The notes below the pieces were generated by a model that worked only from the letters and a program-made list of their open reading frames with translations, had not been told where the DNA came from and searched no databases. Made by a program: the position numbers and the translations under genes. Positions 7,565-15,305 of a DNA stretch of 17,561 bases are shown in pieces. The stretch comes from an uncultured Clostridia bacterium. GTDB taxonomy: Bacteria; Bacillota; Clostridia; Christensenellales; Aristaeellaceae. Each line of letters starts with the position of its first letter. Within the stretch, counting starts at the first letter, position 1. The stretch lies in assembly GCA_934647235.1 (NCBI GenBank), contig CAKUFG010000038.1:1-17561 (forward strand), written 5' to 3'.

Positions 7565-9760
7565 ATGATCGTCGTCGTAGCGGAAAAGCCCAGCGTGGGC
7601 CGCGATATTGCCCGCGTGCTGGGCTGCAGAACAGCTGGCGAGGGCTGCCTGTCCGGTGAGGGCTACACCGTCACCTGGGCCGTAGGCCATCTGGTTACGC
7701 TGTGCGAGCCGGATGAAATAGACGAAAAATATAAAAAATGGCGCATGGCCGATCTGCCCATGCTGCCTGAAACCCTGCCCACCAAGGTAATCTCCAAAAC
7801 AAAAAAGCAGTTCACCATCGTCAAAAAGCTGATCAACGCCCCCGATACCGAGCGGCTGATCTGCGCCACCGACGCCGGGCGCGAGGGCGAACTGATCTTC
7901 TACTATATTTATCAGCAGGCCAAGTGCAAAAAGCCCGTCGATCGGCTGTGGATCTCCTCTATGACAGACGAGGCCATCCGCGAGGGCTTCGCCCAGCTCA
8001 AGCCCGACAGCGAGTACGAAGGGCTGCGCAAAAGCGCCGTCTGCCGTTCCGAGGCCGATTGGCTGGTGGGCATGAACGCCAGCCGCGCCTTCACCCTGCG
8101 TTATGACGTGCTGCTGTCCGTCGGCCGGGTGCAAACGCCCACGCTGGCCATCCTGGTTAAGCGCAGGCGAGAAATCGACAGCTTCAAGCCCGAGGAATAC
8201 TATACCGTCACGGCCAATTTCGGCGATTATACCGGCCTGTGGTTTGATGAAAAAGCCCAGGATGAAAAGACCGCTCAGCGCATCGCTGCCCGCGAGCGCG
8301 CGGAGGAAATCGCCCAGGCCGTGCGCAAAAAGCCCGCCACGGTGCGTTCTGCTCAAAGCGAGCTCAAACGCGAGCTGCCGCCGCAGCTGTATGATCTGAC
8401 CTCGCTGCAGCGCGACGCCAACCGCATGCTGGGCTTCACCGCCGATAAAACGCTGAAAATCGCCCAGGCGCTCTACGAAAAGTGGAAGCTGCTCACCTAT
8501 CCCCGCACGGACAGCCGCTATCTGCCCCTGGATATGGTGCCCAAGCTTTACCAGACACTCAAGGCGCTGCCCTCTCCCTACCGCGAGCTGACCGCCGGCA
8601 TGGAGCGCAAGGAGGACGGCAAGCTCTATATTTCAAAACGCATTTTTGATAACAGCAAGGTGTCCGATCACCATGCCCTGCTGCCCACGCCCAAGACGGC
8701 CAATCTGGATCAGCTGCCGCCCGACGAACGCGCGCTGTACGATCTGGTAGTGCGCCGCATGCTGGCCGCCTTCCATCCTGCCTATGAGTACGACGCGCTC
8801 AAGGTGATTACCGATTGCGAAGCCCACGCCTTCCGTTCCACCGGGCGCACGGTGCGCAATCTGGGCTGGAAGGCGCTGTATCAGCAGGATCAGCCCGCCA
8901 GGAAGACCCGCAGCCGTAAAAAGGGAAGCGACGCAGAGGAAGGCGACGAGGGCGCGCTGCCGCCGCTGCAGCCCGGCGATACGCGCACGGTGGAAAAGGC
9001 TGATGTGCAGCAATGCGCCACCAAGCCGCCCGCCCCGCATACGGATGCAAGCCTGCTGGCCGCCATGGAGCACGCGGGCCGCGATATTGAGGACGAGGCG
9101 CTGCGCGAATCGATGAAGGGCGCGGGCCTGGGCACCCCGGCCACGCGCGCGGCGATCATTGAGCGGCTGCTGCAGGTGGGCTATGCCCAGCGCCGGGGCC
9201 GCGCCATCAACGCCACCGATAAGGGCATGCAGCTCATCGCCATTGCGCCGGATGAAATTGCTTCCCCCGAAACCACCGGCAAGTGGGAGCTGGCGCTGGA
9301 TGAAATTGCCCGCAATCAGCGCGATACCCAGCGCTTTATGGAGGGCATCCGCCGCATGAGCGCCTTTCTGGTATCCTATGCGCGCGATAACGCCCCCAAT
9401 GTGGATTTTCCCGAGGACATGAAGCGCGGAAAGCGCGGCGCGCGGCGTTCCTCCGCCATGCCTGTGCTGGCGGATGTGGTATGCCCGCTCTGCGGCAAGC
9501 CTGTGCAGGAGTCGGCCCGCGCCTTTGGCTGCACGGATTGGCGCAACGGCTGCGCCTTTACCCTGTGGAAGGATTGCCTCACCCGCGCCGGAGGGCCGGA
9601 GCTGAACGTCAGGATCGTGCAGCTGCTGCTCAAGAACGGCTCGGTCAAGGGCAGCACCGGCGCCCTGGCCCTGGCGGACGGTTATCTCACCTTTACAAAA
9701 AACGGCGAGGACGCCCCTGCCGCGCGGGTAAATATCCGCTATCAGCGGCCCAATAAATAA
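7565..9760 (+). CDS. topB: DNA topoisomerase III (type IA)
   Basis: 731 residues. The N-terminal Toprim domain begins VVVAEKPSVGRDIA and holds the metal-binding DAGREGE at 103-109. The catalytic tyrosine is Y312 in LTYPRTDSRYL. The central type IA core includes SVGRVQTPTLAILV and GLGTPATRAAIIERL. Near the C-terminus a cysteine cluster (CPLCGK...GC...GC...DC) suggests a zinc-ribbon or remnant, followed by a short KNGSVKGSTGALALADGYL repeat domain. The enzyme relaxes and decatenates DNA by single-strand passage. The start is ATG 7565, with GAGGTGA at 7554-7560; it gives the family N-terminus. The frame stays open to 7217, but those 116 codons read through the repeat element and are rejected. 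No clear promoter lies between the repeat and the gene, so it may be expressed from within or beyond the repeat. Confidence 0.95.
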   Translation: MIVVVAEKPSVGRDIARVLGCRTAGEGCLSGEGYTVTWAVGHLVTLCEPDEIDEKYKKWRMADLPMLPETLPTKVISKTKKQFTIVKKLINAPDTERLICATDAGREGELIFYYIYQQAKCKKPVDRLWISSMTDEAIREGFAQLKPDSEYEGLRKSAVCRSEADWLVGMNASRAFTLRYDVLLSVGRVQTPTLAILVKRRREIDSFKPEEYYTVTANFGDYTGLWFDEKAQDEKTAQRIAARERAEEIAQAVRKKPATVRSAQSELKRELPPQLYDLTSLQRDANRMLGFTADKTLKIAQALYEKWKLLTYPRTDSRYLPLDMVPKLYQTLKALPSPYRELTAGMERKEDGKLYISKRIFDNSKVSDHHALLPTPKTANLDQLPPDERALYDLVVRRMLAAFHPAYEYDALKVITDCEAHAFRSTGRTVRNLGWKALYQQDQPARKTRSRKKGSDAEEGDEGALPPLQPGDTRTVEKADVQQCATKPPAPHTDASLLAAMEHAGRDIEDEALRESMKGAGLGTPATRAAIIERLLQVGYAQRRGRAINATDKGMQLIAIAPDEIASPETTGKWELALDEIARNQRDTQRFMEGIRRMSAFLVSYARDNAPNVDFPEDMKRGKRGARRSSAMPVLADVVCPLCGKPVQESARAFGCTDWRNGCAFTLWKDCLTRAGGPELNVRIVQLLLKNGSVKGSTGALALADGYLTFTKNGEDAPAARVNIRYQRPNK

Positions 9761-9791
9761 AAAACGCGCCGTAAAATAAGAAAAAACGCCG

Positions 9792-9818
9792 TTGCTGGCA
9801 ATTCCAATCGCAATTTTT
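9792..9818 (+). terminator. Weak candidate terminator of topB
   Basis: A short broken stem (TTGC+TGG with CCA+GCAA, three-base bulge) is followed by five Ts. It lies 31 bases after the topB stop. The stem is poor, so this is tentative. Confidence 0.35.
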
Positions 9819-9819
9819 C

Positions 9820-9848
9820 TTGACTTGAAACCAACTCTATGCTATATA
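9820..9848 (+). promoter_or_regulatory. Sigma-A promoter for the aldo/keto reductase
   Basis: TTGACT (9820-9825), 17-base spacer, TATATA (9843-9848). The predicted leader of about 90 bases shows no riboswitch I recognise. Confidence 0.7.
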
Positions 9849-9943
9849 CGAAATGAAAAGCCGCAAGCGTCAGGCGGACTTTGCAGGCGCGGGGAAGCGT
9901 GTGCTCTGATTACAGGGATGACAGTAAAAAGGAGAAAACCAGC

Positions 9944-11080
9944 ATGATTTACAAAGAATTTCAGGGATTGAAGCTATCTGCCCTTGGTATGGGCAACATG
10001 CGTCTGCCTACGCTGGAGGGCGACGACAGCCGCATCGACGAGGCTGCGGCCGAGCAGCTTCTGGATTACTGCATGGCCCACGGCGTCAACTATTACGATA
10101 CCGCCTGGGGCTATCACAGCGGCAATTCCGAGCTAGTGGTGGGCAAGCTGCTGGCCAGGTATCCGCGCGGCAGCTTCTACCTGGCCTCCAAGTTTCCCGG
10201 CTACAGCCTGAGCAACATGGGCAAGACGGAGGAAATCTTTGAAAAACAGCTGCAGAAGTGCCGCGTGGATTACTTTGATTTCTATCTGTTCCACAACGTG
10301 TGCGAGATGAACATCGACGCCTACCTGGATCCCAAGTACGGCACCTATGATTACCTGATGGCGCAAAAGCGCAGCGGCCGCATCCGCCACCTGGGCTTCT
10401 CCGCGCATGGCGATATTCCCACCATCCGCCGATTCCTGGAAGCCTATGGCAAGGATATGGAGTTTGCGCAGATCGAGCTGAATTATTATGACTGGAATTT
10501 CCAGAACGCCAAGGGCAAGCTGGAGCAGCTGCGGCAGTGGAACATCCCCGTATGGGTGATGGAGCCGGTGCGCGGCGGCCAGCTGGCTTCGCTTGCGCCC
10601 GAGGATGAAGCGCTGCTTAAGGCCGCCCGCCCCGATGAGAGTGTGCCCGCCTGGGCGTTCCGCTTTCTGCAAAGCCTGCCGGATGTTACCGTTACGCTGT
10701 CGGGCATGAGCAATCTGCAGCAGGTTAAGGAAAACATCGCTACCTACGAGCAGGCCAGGCCCCTCAATGAGCAGGAAACGGCGCTGGTGCTGTCCATTGC
10801 GGACGGCATGATCCGCCGCACCACGGTGCCCTGCACGGCCTGCCGCTACTGCGTAAGCCATTGCCCCAGGCACCTGCCCATTCCCGATCTGCTCAAATTG
10901 TACAACGAGGCCATGGTGGCGGGCTCGGGCATGTTCATCGCGCCCATGGCGCTGTCGGCCATTCCTGCCGGGCATCAGCCCTCCGCTTGTATAGCCTGCC
11001 ATAGCTGCGAAAAGGTCTGTCCCCAGCAGATTCATATTCCCGACGCGCTGGCGGATTTTGCCCGCCGGATGGGAAAGTAA
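9944..11080 (+). CDS. Aldo/keto reductase with C-terminal 2x[4Fe-4S] ferredoxin domain (COG1453 type)
   Basis: 378 residues. The TIM-barrel part carries the AKR catalytic set: D52 and Y57 in YDTAWGYH, K83 in ASKFPG and H117 in LFHNVCE. The C-terminus has two CxxCxxCxxxCP motifs, CTACRYCVSHCP and CIACHSCEKVCP, each able to bind a 4Fe-4S cluster. Such predicted oxidoreductases are common in strict anaerobes and probably link substrate reduction to ferredoxin-like electron transfer; the substrate is unknown. ATG 9944 is preceded by AAGGAG nine bases upstream. The open frame reaches back to 9881 but those codons lie in the leader without a ribosome site. Own promoter and no obvious terminator before the next promoter suggest a single-gene unit with possible read-through. 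Confidence 0.92.
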   Translation: MIYKEFQGLKLSALGMGNMRLPTLEGDDSRIDEAAAEQLLDYCMAHGVNYYDTAWGYHSGNSELVVGKLLARYPRGSFYLASKFPGYSLSNMGKTEEIFEKQLQKCRVDYFDFYLFHNVCEMNIDAYLDPKYGTYDYLMAQKRSGRIRHLGFSAHGDIPTIRRFLEAYGKDMEFAQIELNYYDWNFQNAKGKLEQLRQWNIPVWVMEPVRGGQLASLAPEDEALLKAARPDESVPAWAFRFLQSLPDVTVTLSGMSNLQQVKENIATYEQARPLNEQETALVLSIADGMIRRTTVPCTACRYCVSHCPRHLPIPDLLKLYNEAMVAGSGMFIAPMALSAIPAGHQPSACIACHSCEKVCPQQIHIPDALADFARRMGK

Positions 11081-11096
11081 AAGCAGAAAGCGCGCG

Positions 11097-11126
11097 TTGA
11101 CTTATAAATCCGCTTCATGCTACAAT
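11097..11126 (+). promoter_or_regulatory. Promoter for the secreted protein / HAD phosphatase pair
   Basis: TTGACT (11097-11102), 18-base spacer, TACAAT (11121-11126). It starts 17 bases after the reductase stop. Confidence 0.7.
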
Positions 11127-11149
11127 ATCAGGACAAGGAGGCGAAAGCA

Positions 11150-11800
11150 ATGAAGCAAAAGCGTTTCGCGGCTTTTCTGATGGCGGCTGTCCTGCTGCTG
11201 TGCGCGGGCAGCGCGCAGGCGCTGGGCAATAAGATGATGGGCAATATCAAATACGGCGTGCCGGTGCCCTATGAGAACCTGGTGTATGGGTATGCGCTGA
11301 ACGTTCATGCGCGCTTTGATATGTACGGCGACGCTGTGATGGAGTACTACCTTAAGCAGCTTGACGAGGAGCAGGATGAGAACGATGATTATATCTATGA
11401 CGCGCGCGTCTGGCGCTCGCCGGATGCTAAATATTTGCTCGAAATCCAGGTGAAGGAGCCCACCTATGAAACCTTTGCGCAGGAGATTGAGAAGGCGCCG
11501 TATTATGCAGAAGAACTGCTGAAAAGGCAGGAGGATACGCAGAAGCAGCAGGTTAAGCAGCTGCACGACGGCATCCTGCGCGATACGCCTGCGGGACAGA
11601 TGCTGGAAATGGCCATATCCTATCTGACGACGGCGGATGACGACAGCACCGTGCCCACCACCGCTGTGTATTATGATTTTTACGCCAACGGCTATGAGTA
11701 TGTTTTTATCCTGACAAGCTTTAACGGCACCTATGAGGATACGCAAAAGCTGCTGGACAGCATCATGCAGACCGTAGCGATCTGGCAGGTGGCTGCGTGA
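11150..11800 (+). CDS. Secreted protein of unknown function
   Basis: 216 residues. A typical signal peptide (MKQKRFAAFLMAAVLLLCAG...) ends with an AQA cleavage site after residue 24, and no lipobox is present. The mature part is acidic with a long helical, Gln/Glu/Lys-rich middle (FAQEIEKAPYYAEELLKRQ...) and a C-terminal stretch of alternating aromatic and hydrophobic residues (VYYDFYANGYEYVFILTSF). I do not recognise the family. The start ATG 11150 follows AAGGAGG (11135-11141) by eight bases. The stop overlaps the following HAD gene start by one base (TGATG), implying coupled translation although one product is exported and the other cytoplasmic. Confidence 0.85.
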   Translation: MKQKRFAAFLMAAVLLLCAGSAQALGNKMMGNIKYGVPVPYENLVYGYALNVHARFDMYGDAVMEYYLKQLDEEQDENDDYIYDARVWRSPDAKYLLEIQVKEPTYETFAQEIEKAPYYAEELLKRQEDTQKQQVKQLHDGILRDTPAGQMLEMAISYLTTADDDSTVPTTAVYYDFYANGYEYVFILTSFNGTYEDTQKLLDSIMQTVAIWQVAA

Positions 11801-12459
11801 TGGAAAAGCCCGTTCGCAGCGCGGCGGCCTTTGATTTTGACGGCACGCTCATCCGCGGCGACAGCATTGCGCAGCTGGTGATCTACGGCCTGAAAAAGGG
11901 CAGAATCAGCCTGCCTGCGGCGCTTTGGTCGGCGCTGGCCGGCGTGCTGTATCATATGCATCTGGTGGGCGAAATGACGGCCAAGCGCGCGGGGCACGGC
12001 TTCCTGGCGCGTATGGAAGCGGCGGAGCGCGAGGCCTTCCTTCAGAACTTTGCCGGCCTGATCTGCAAAAAAATCCGCCCCCAGGGGCTGGAGGCGATCA
12101 GAAAGCATCAAAGCCAGGGCGATGCGGTGATCCTGTGCAGCGCCAGCTGTGCGTGCTATATGCGCCATGTGGCGCGGTATCTGGGCGTGGACGCGCTGCT
12201 GTGTACGCCCACGGACGCGCAGGGGCAGCCTCAGCCGCCTAACTGCAAGCGTGGCGAAAAGGTGCGCCGCATCACACAGTGGTTGGAGAAGCAGAGCAGC
12301 AATATCAGCGCGCTGCGTACCGCCTATGGCGACAGTGCGGGTGACGTGCAGATGCTGTCCGCCTGCAAAACTCCTGTGCTGGTGCATCCCAGGCGCGCGC
12401 TGCGCAGGGCCTTCCCAAAGGCCGAGCGCGTAAGCTGGCCCGAGCCGAATCATCCATAA
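11800..12459 (+). CDS. HAD-IB family phosphatase (SerB-like, TIGR01490-like)
   Basis: 219 residues. HAD motif I is AFDFDGTLIRGDS (nucleophile D12, general acid D14). Motif II is CSAS in VILCSASCACY. A lysine lies in KRGEKVRRI, and motif IV is YGDSAGDVQML (D178, D182). A helical cap lies between motifs I and II. The enzyme should remove phosphate from a small metabolite in the cytoplasm; phosphoserine is one option but the sequence does not fix it. ATG 11800 is used rather than GTG 11797 because it makes the TGATG overlap with the upstream stop. A strong terminator follows directly. Confidence 0.88.
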   Translation: MEKPVRSAAAFDFDGTLIRGDSIAQLVIYGLKKGRISLPAALWSALAGVLYHMHLVGEMTAKRAGHGFLARMEAAEREAFLQNFAGLICKKIRPQGLEAIRKHQSQGDAVILCSASCACYMRHVARYLGVDALLCTPTDAQGQPQPPNCKRGEKVRRITQWLEKQSSNISALRTAYGDSAGDVQMLSACKTPVLVHPRRALRRAFPKAERVSWPEPNHP

Positions 12460-12460
12460 A

Positions 12461-12514
12461 AACAACTGAGCCCTCGCATTTTATCTGCGAAGGCTCGGCT
12501 TTCTTTATTTTTCC
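12461..12514. terminator. Bidirectional terminator between HAD phosphatase and XRE regulator
   Basis: GAGCCCTCGCA (12468-12478) and TGCGAAGGCTC (12486-12496) form 11 positions with one mismatch around a seven-base loop. T-rich tracts follow on both strands. The plus-strand tail overlaps the last codons of the convergent XRE gene. Confidence 0.88.
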
Positions 12515-12957
12515 TTCTTTTCCCGCCAATGCTGCAGCTGGGGCAGCTGTGCCTCAAAGTAGGCGCGCGCCTGCTCGGCAGGCCAATTCTCATTGGACAT
12601 GTGCTCCACCAGAAAATCGGTCAGCGTTTGCAGATCCTGATAGGCAAACTGCCCGTCGGCATAGCACCACTTGCAGTAGTCCTCGTTGAAGGCGCCGTCC
12701 GGCTCGCGGCTGAGCAGCGAATCCTCCAGCGGCATGCCGCAGCACTGGCAGATCAGCTTGCGCGGCGCGCCCAGCAGCGTGTTGATCGATACGTCAAACA
12801 GCGCGGACAGGAGCTTGAGCGTGTCCGGATTGGGCACGGTTTCGCCGTTTTCCCAGCGGGAAACCGCCTGACGGGTAACAAATACCTTTTCGGCCAGCTC
12901 ATCCTGAGACAGGCCGTTTTTTATGCGCAGGGACAGGATTACATCCTTGGTAGCCAT
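12505..12957 (-). CDS. XRE-family regulator with C-terminal zinc ribbon
   Basis: 150 residues. The HTH_3 domain (about 6-60) includes LSQDELAEKVFVTRQAVSRWENGETVP. The second part has CQCCGMPL (C70/C73) and FNEDYCKWCYADG (C95/C98), matching the putative zinc-ribbon domain PF12674 that occurs fused to XRE regulators or alone. It probably binds DNA as a dimer; its ligand and targets are unknown. The ATG at 12957 is preceded by GAGGTGA six bases away. It lies downstream of the bile salt hydrolase on the same strand but has its own promoter. Confidence 0.92.
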   Translation of the reverse strand: MATKDVILSLRIKNGLSQDELAEKVFVTRQAVSRWENGETVPNPDTLKLLSALFDVSINTLLGAPRKLICQCCGMPLEDSLLSREPDGAFNEDYCKWCYADGQFAYQDLQTLTDFLVEHMSNENWPAEQARAYFEAQLPQLQHWREKKEK

Positions 12958-12976
12958 TGCTTATCACCTCGCGTAT

Positions 12977-13005
12977 AGAATACCGCAGATTACGGGATAA
13001 AACAA
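12977..13005 (-). promoter_or_regulatory. Promoter for the XRE/zinc-ribbon regulator
   Basis: On the minus strand TTGTTT (13000-13005), 17 bases, TATTCT (12977-12982). The -35 is the T-rich tail of the hairpin just upstream. Confidence 0.6.
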
Positions 13006-13020
13006 GCAACTATCTGTTGC
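13000..13020 (-). terminator. Weak terminator of bile salt hydrolase gene
   Basis: GCAAC-AGATA-GTTGC (13006-13020) followed on the minus strand by TTGTTTTAT, six bases after the stop. Only five pairs, so it may leak or act instead as an operator for the overlapping promoter. Confidence 0.4.
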
Positions 13021-13025
13021 GCAGG

Positions 13026-14000
13026 TTAATTCTGATGGGCGATCTGCTGCTCCGTGATCAGCGGATAGCGAATCAGTGCGGAGCCGTTCAGGTTCTCGCG
13101 GTGCATATCCACGGCGGTGATCTGCCTGTTTTCGTAGGTGGTGTAATAGTAAATGCCGCGCGCGGCGTTGAAGCAGGAGGTGTACAGGGTGATTTCATAT
13201 TGCCCGTCGCGTACTTCACAGCAGCCGCGCTGCTGCTCCACCGCCCCTAATATATGGAAAAACTGGCTGACGCTTTCGGTTTCCGAATTGCCGGAGGCGG
13301 CATTCATCCGCGTGAAAGCCACCCGCACAAAGCGCGATGCGGAGGACAGATCGCCCGGCAGCCCCAGCGCGCCCATGCCGCGGCTGTAGGGAGCCAGCGG
13401 CAGCTGCGGCGCAAAGCGGTTTTCAGGCTGCCTGGGGGAAAGGCTCATATAGTTGTTCAGCTGAAATAGCTGCTGCGGAAAGGGCGGATTGTTGGTCAGC
13501 ACGCCCACCGGGTTATCATAGATGTGCAGCCCATCAGCCATGGATTCAATCACCACGGCCTGATGCTGATCGGCCAGCAGCCAGTGCAGCTGCGCGGCGG
13601 GAAGCTGCGCGCTGAAGGGCGTGCCGACCAGATTGAGCCGCGCCAGCCTGTCGCGAGCCTCCGCTACGCTGGCGCACTGCCCCAGAAGATAGGGGATCAG
13701 CTCAAACTGCGCCACGTTTTCGCGGCCTGGAATCACATCGGCATAGGCGGCGCTGCCCACAAAATTCAGCCCCGCCATGCACAGGCCATGTTCATTCATG
13801 GCATCGTAATACAGCGGATAATCCTGCGCCACATGCGCCATGCCGATCATGGCATAGGGATGCTCCAGCAGTCCGGCATGGCGAAACGCAAAGGCATAGC
13901 CGCGCGGGGTGATCGTCACCTCGTCGCCATAGGAAAACTCATAATCCAGCGTTCGGCCAAAGTAAAAGTCGCGGGTTTGATAGGTTGCCGCCGTGCACAT
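13026..14000 (-). CDS. bsh: Bile salt hydrolase (choloylglycine hydrolase, Ntn family)
   Basis: 324 residues, normal length. After removal of Met1, Cys2 (MCTAATYQ) is the N-terminal nucleophile. The other active-site residues align with those of the Clostridium perfringens enzyme: R16 and D19 (FGRTLDYE), N79 (AGLNF), N170 (VLTNNP) and R223 (SASRFVRVAF). The C-terminus (ARGIYYYTTYENRQITAVDM) is also close to it. The enzyme cleaves the amide bond of glycine- or taurine-conjugated bile acids, which places the host in an animal gut. Penicillin V acylase is the main alternative within the family. The ATG lies nine bases after GAGGA. The gene follows the methyltransferase by 27 bases with no promoter between, so the two are probably one transcript. 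Confidence 0.94.
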   Translation of the reverse strand: MCTAATYQTRDFYFGRTLDYEFSYGDEVTITPRGYAFAFRHAGLLEHPYAMIGMAHVAQDYPLYYDAMNEHGLCMAGLNFVGSAAYADVIPGRENVAQFELIPYLLGQCASVAEARDRLARLNLVGTPFSAQLPAAQLHWLLADQHQAVVIESMADGLHIYDNPVGVLTNNPPFPQQLFQLNNYMSLSPRQPENRFAPQLPLAPYSRGMGALGLPGDLSSASRFVRVAFTRMNAASGNSETESVSQFFHILGAVEQQRGCCEVRDGQYEITLYTSCFNAARGIYYYTTYENRQITAVDMHRENLNGSALIRYPLITEQQIAHQN

Positions 14001-14027
14001 GCGCCGTCGTCCTCATTTCTTTTTTGA

Positions 14028-14792
14028 TTAGCTTTTGCTGTTTGCCCCTGCGCTATGCAGCCTGCCCGCATAGCAGCGGGTGATATAAGGATAGGCAACT
14101 GTGCCGTCCTGGCAGTAAGCGTCAAACAGCTTTTCCAGCGCGGCGCGATAGGCGGCATAGCCGTCCTCCTGCGGCGCGGGGGCAAAGGAGGAGGACAGGC
14201 TGCGCAGCACAAAGGCTTCGCGGTCGTAAAGCTGGAGATAATCCAGCGAAATCAGCTGATAATCTCCGCCGAAGAAGCTGCGAAAGGTTGCGTCGTCAAA
14301 ATTCAGCCCGTTGGAAAAGCCCCGAAAGCGCGGGCAGTATTGGCGGTTTATGGCATAGTTTTCCGCAATCAGCGGGCTGGCTTCATCGCGCACGTTCCAG
14401 ATCAGCAGCACGCGCCCGTTTGAACGCAGCAGCCGCAGGCATTCTGACCGGAACACGGCAGGATCAAACCAGTGAAACGCCTGCGCGGCGGTGATCACAT
14501 CCACGCTGCAATCGGGCAGGGGAATGCTCTCGGCGCTGCCGCACAGGGGAGACAAGATGACGTCTGCCTGCATGGAGGCGCGCATATCGTCGTTTGGCTC
14601 CACAGCATATACTTTGCCAACATAGGCGGCCAGTTGCCTGGAAAAGATGCCCGTACCCGCGCCTACATCCGCGGCGATATCCGTGGGGGCAAGCAGCTCG
14701 GCGCTTTGCAGGCGCGCAAATAACGCCGGCGGATAGGCAGGCCGCCCCTGCTGGTACACGCCGCCTTTGTGATCAAACTGCCGCTCGTTCAT
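14028..14792 (-). CDS. Class I SAM-dependent methyltransferase
   Basis: 254 residues from ATG 14792. Motif I is ADVGAGTGIFSRQLA (about 41-55), the ribose-binding acid is E65 in VYAVEPND, and CSVDVITAAQAFHWFD and LRLLRSNGRVLLIWN follow, as in UbiE/Methyltransf_11-type enzymes. The substrate cannot be told. The start is supported by GGAGG (14801-14805) eight bases upstream and by a promoter at 14827-14855. The frame stays open to 14897, but those 35 codons cover the promoter and are rejected. It is the first gene of a probable two-gene unit with bile salt hydrolase; a functional link is only suggested by position. Confidence 0.9.
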   Translation of the reverse strand: MNERQFDHKGGVYQQGRPAYPPALFARLQSAELLAPTDIAADVGAGTGIFSRQLAAYVGKVYAVEPNDDMRASMQADVILSPLCGSAESIPLPDCSVDVITAAQAFHWFDPAVFRSECLRLLRSNGRVLLIWNVRDEASPLIAENYAINRQYCPRFRGFSNGLNFDDATFRSFFGGDYQLISLDYLQLYDREAFVLRSLSSSFAPAPQEDGYAAYRAALEKLFDAYCQDGTVAYPYITRCYAGRLHSAGANSKS

Positions 14793-14826
14793 GCCAGAAT
14801 CCTCCGTAAAAAGAATGCTATCTTTT

Positions 14827-14855
14827 ATTATAGCCGATTCTGGTTGAAGCGTAAA
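14827..14855 (-). promoter_or_regulatory. Promoter for methyltransferase-bile salt hydrolase unit
   Basis: On the minus strand TTTACG (14850-14855), 17 bases, perfect TATAAT (14827-14832). The -35 is part of the T-rich tail of the upstream terminator. Confidence 0.7.
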
Positions 14856-14881
14856 GCAAAAGCCCGCCGGAAAGGCGGGCT
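14856..14881 (-). terminator. Terminator of the HMA-domain gene
   Basis: AGCCCGCC (14861-14868) and GGCGGGCT (14874-14881) pair perfectly around a five-base loop. On the minus strand TTTTGC follows. Confidence 0.85.
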
Positions 14882-14906
14882 GAGGCTTGGCGGGCAACGG
14901 GCTGCA

Positions 14907-15164
14907 TCAGCGCTTGAACATGCCAAACAGCCCCTTCTTTTCAAAGGGCCGCAGGGTTACGTCTGTTACGGTGTAGCCGGTATCACCGATGGCTTTGCGC
15001 AGGGCGGCCTCATCCAGCGGGCCATCGGACAGGATAACCGCCTGCCCCTTGCTGTGGGAAGCGGACACTTTTTTGATGTTAAACTTGCTGCGGATCACAT
15101 CGCTGACATGCGCTTCGCACATGCCGCACATCATACCGTCAATTTTTACGGTGGTTTCAATCAT
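14907..15164 (-). CDS. Small heavy-metal-associated (HMA) domain protein, CopZ-like
   Basis: 85 residues, a single ferredoxin-like HMA fold. The metal site is GMMCGMCEAHV with C13 and C16 (CxxC). It continues through KKVSASHSKGQAVILSDGPLDEAALRKAIGDTGY and a basic tail, KKGLFGMFKR. Such proteins bind Cu(I) or other soft metals and pass them to P-type ATPases or sensors. No ATPase gene is nearby, so it may act as a stand-alone buffer. ATG 15164 has AAGGAG nine bases upstream (15174-15179). It has its own strong promoter and terminator and thus forms a single-gene unit, with a palindrome in its leader. Confidence 0.92.
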   Translation of the reverse strand: MIETTVKIDGMMCGMCEAHVSDVIRSKFNIKKVSASHSKGQAVILSDGPLDEAALRKAIGDTGYTVTDVTLRPFEKKGLFGMFKR

Positions 15165-15191
15165 GGGAGACAGCTCCTTTCAAAGCAATGA

Positions 15192-15205
15192 TTAGATTTC
15201 TCTAA
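15192..15205. promoter_or_regulatory. Candidate operator in the leader of the HMA gene
   Basis: TTAGA-TTTC-TCTAA is an exact inverted repeat. It begins about three bases after the expected transcript start. Position and symmetry fit a repressor site, possibly metal-responsive; which regulator is unknown. Confidence 0.4.
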
Positions 15206-15214
15206 CCGATGCGT

Positions 15215-15243
15215 AGTATACAACACGGAAGGGGATGTGTCAA
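15215..15243 (-). promoter_or_regulatory. Strong sigma-A promoter for the HMA gene
   Basis: On the minus strand a perfect TTGACA (15238-15243), 17 bases, TATACT (15215-15220). Confidence 0.85.
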
Positions 15244-15246
15244 GAT

Positions 15247-15281
15247 AAAAACCCCGCCGGATGTCTTACCACCTGGCGGGG
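15247..15281 (-). terminator. Terminator of the 15306-16226 secreted protein gene
   Basis: CCCCGCC (15252-15258) pairs with GGCGGGG (15275-15281). On the minus strand TTTTTA follows, and the next promoter's -35 starts three bases later. Confidence 0.8.
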
Positions 15282-15305
15282 GAATGCGTTCAGCGCAAAG
15301 GCGCG

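Noticed and set aside
9855..9943. Possible riboswitch in the 90-base leader of the aldo/keto reductase
   Set aside because: Only a short CCGC/GCGG pairing is visible; no match to a riboswitch core I know and no terminator-like switch.
10133..11035. 300-codon minus-strand frame over the aldo/keto reductase
   Set aside because: Low-complexity shadow frame; the plus-strand protein has all catalytic and Fe-S motifs.
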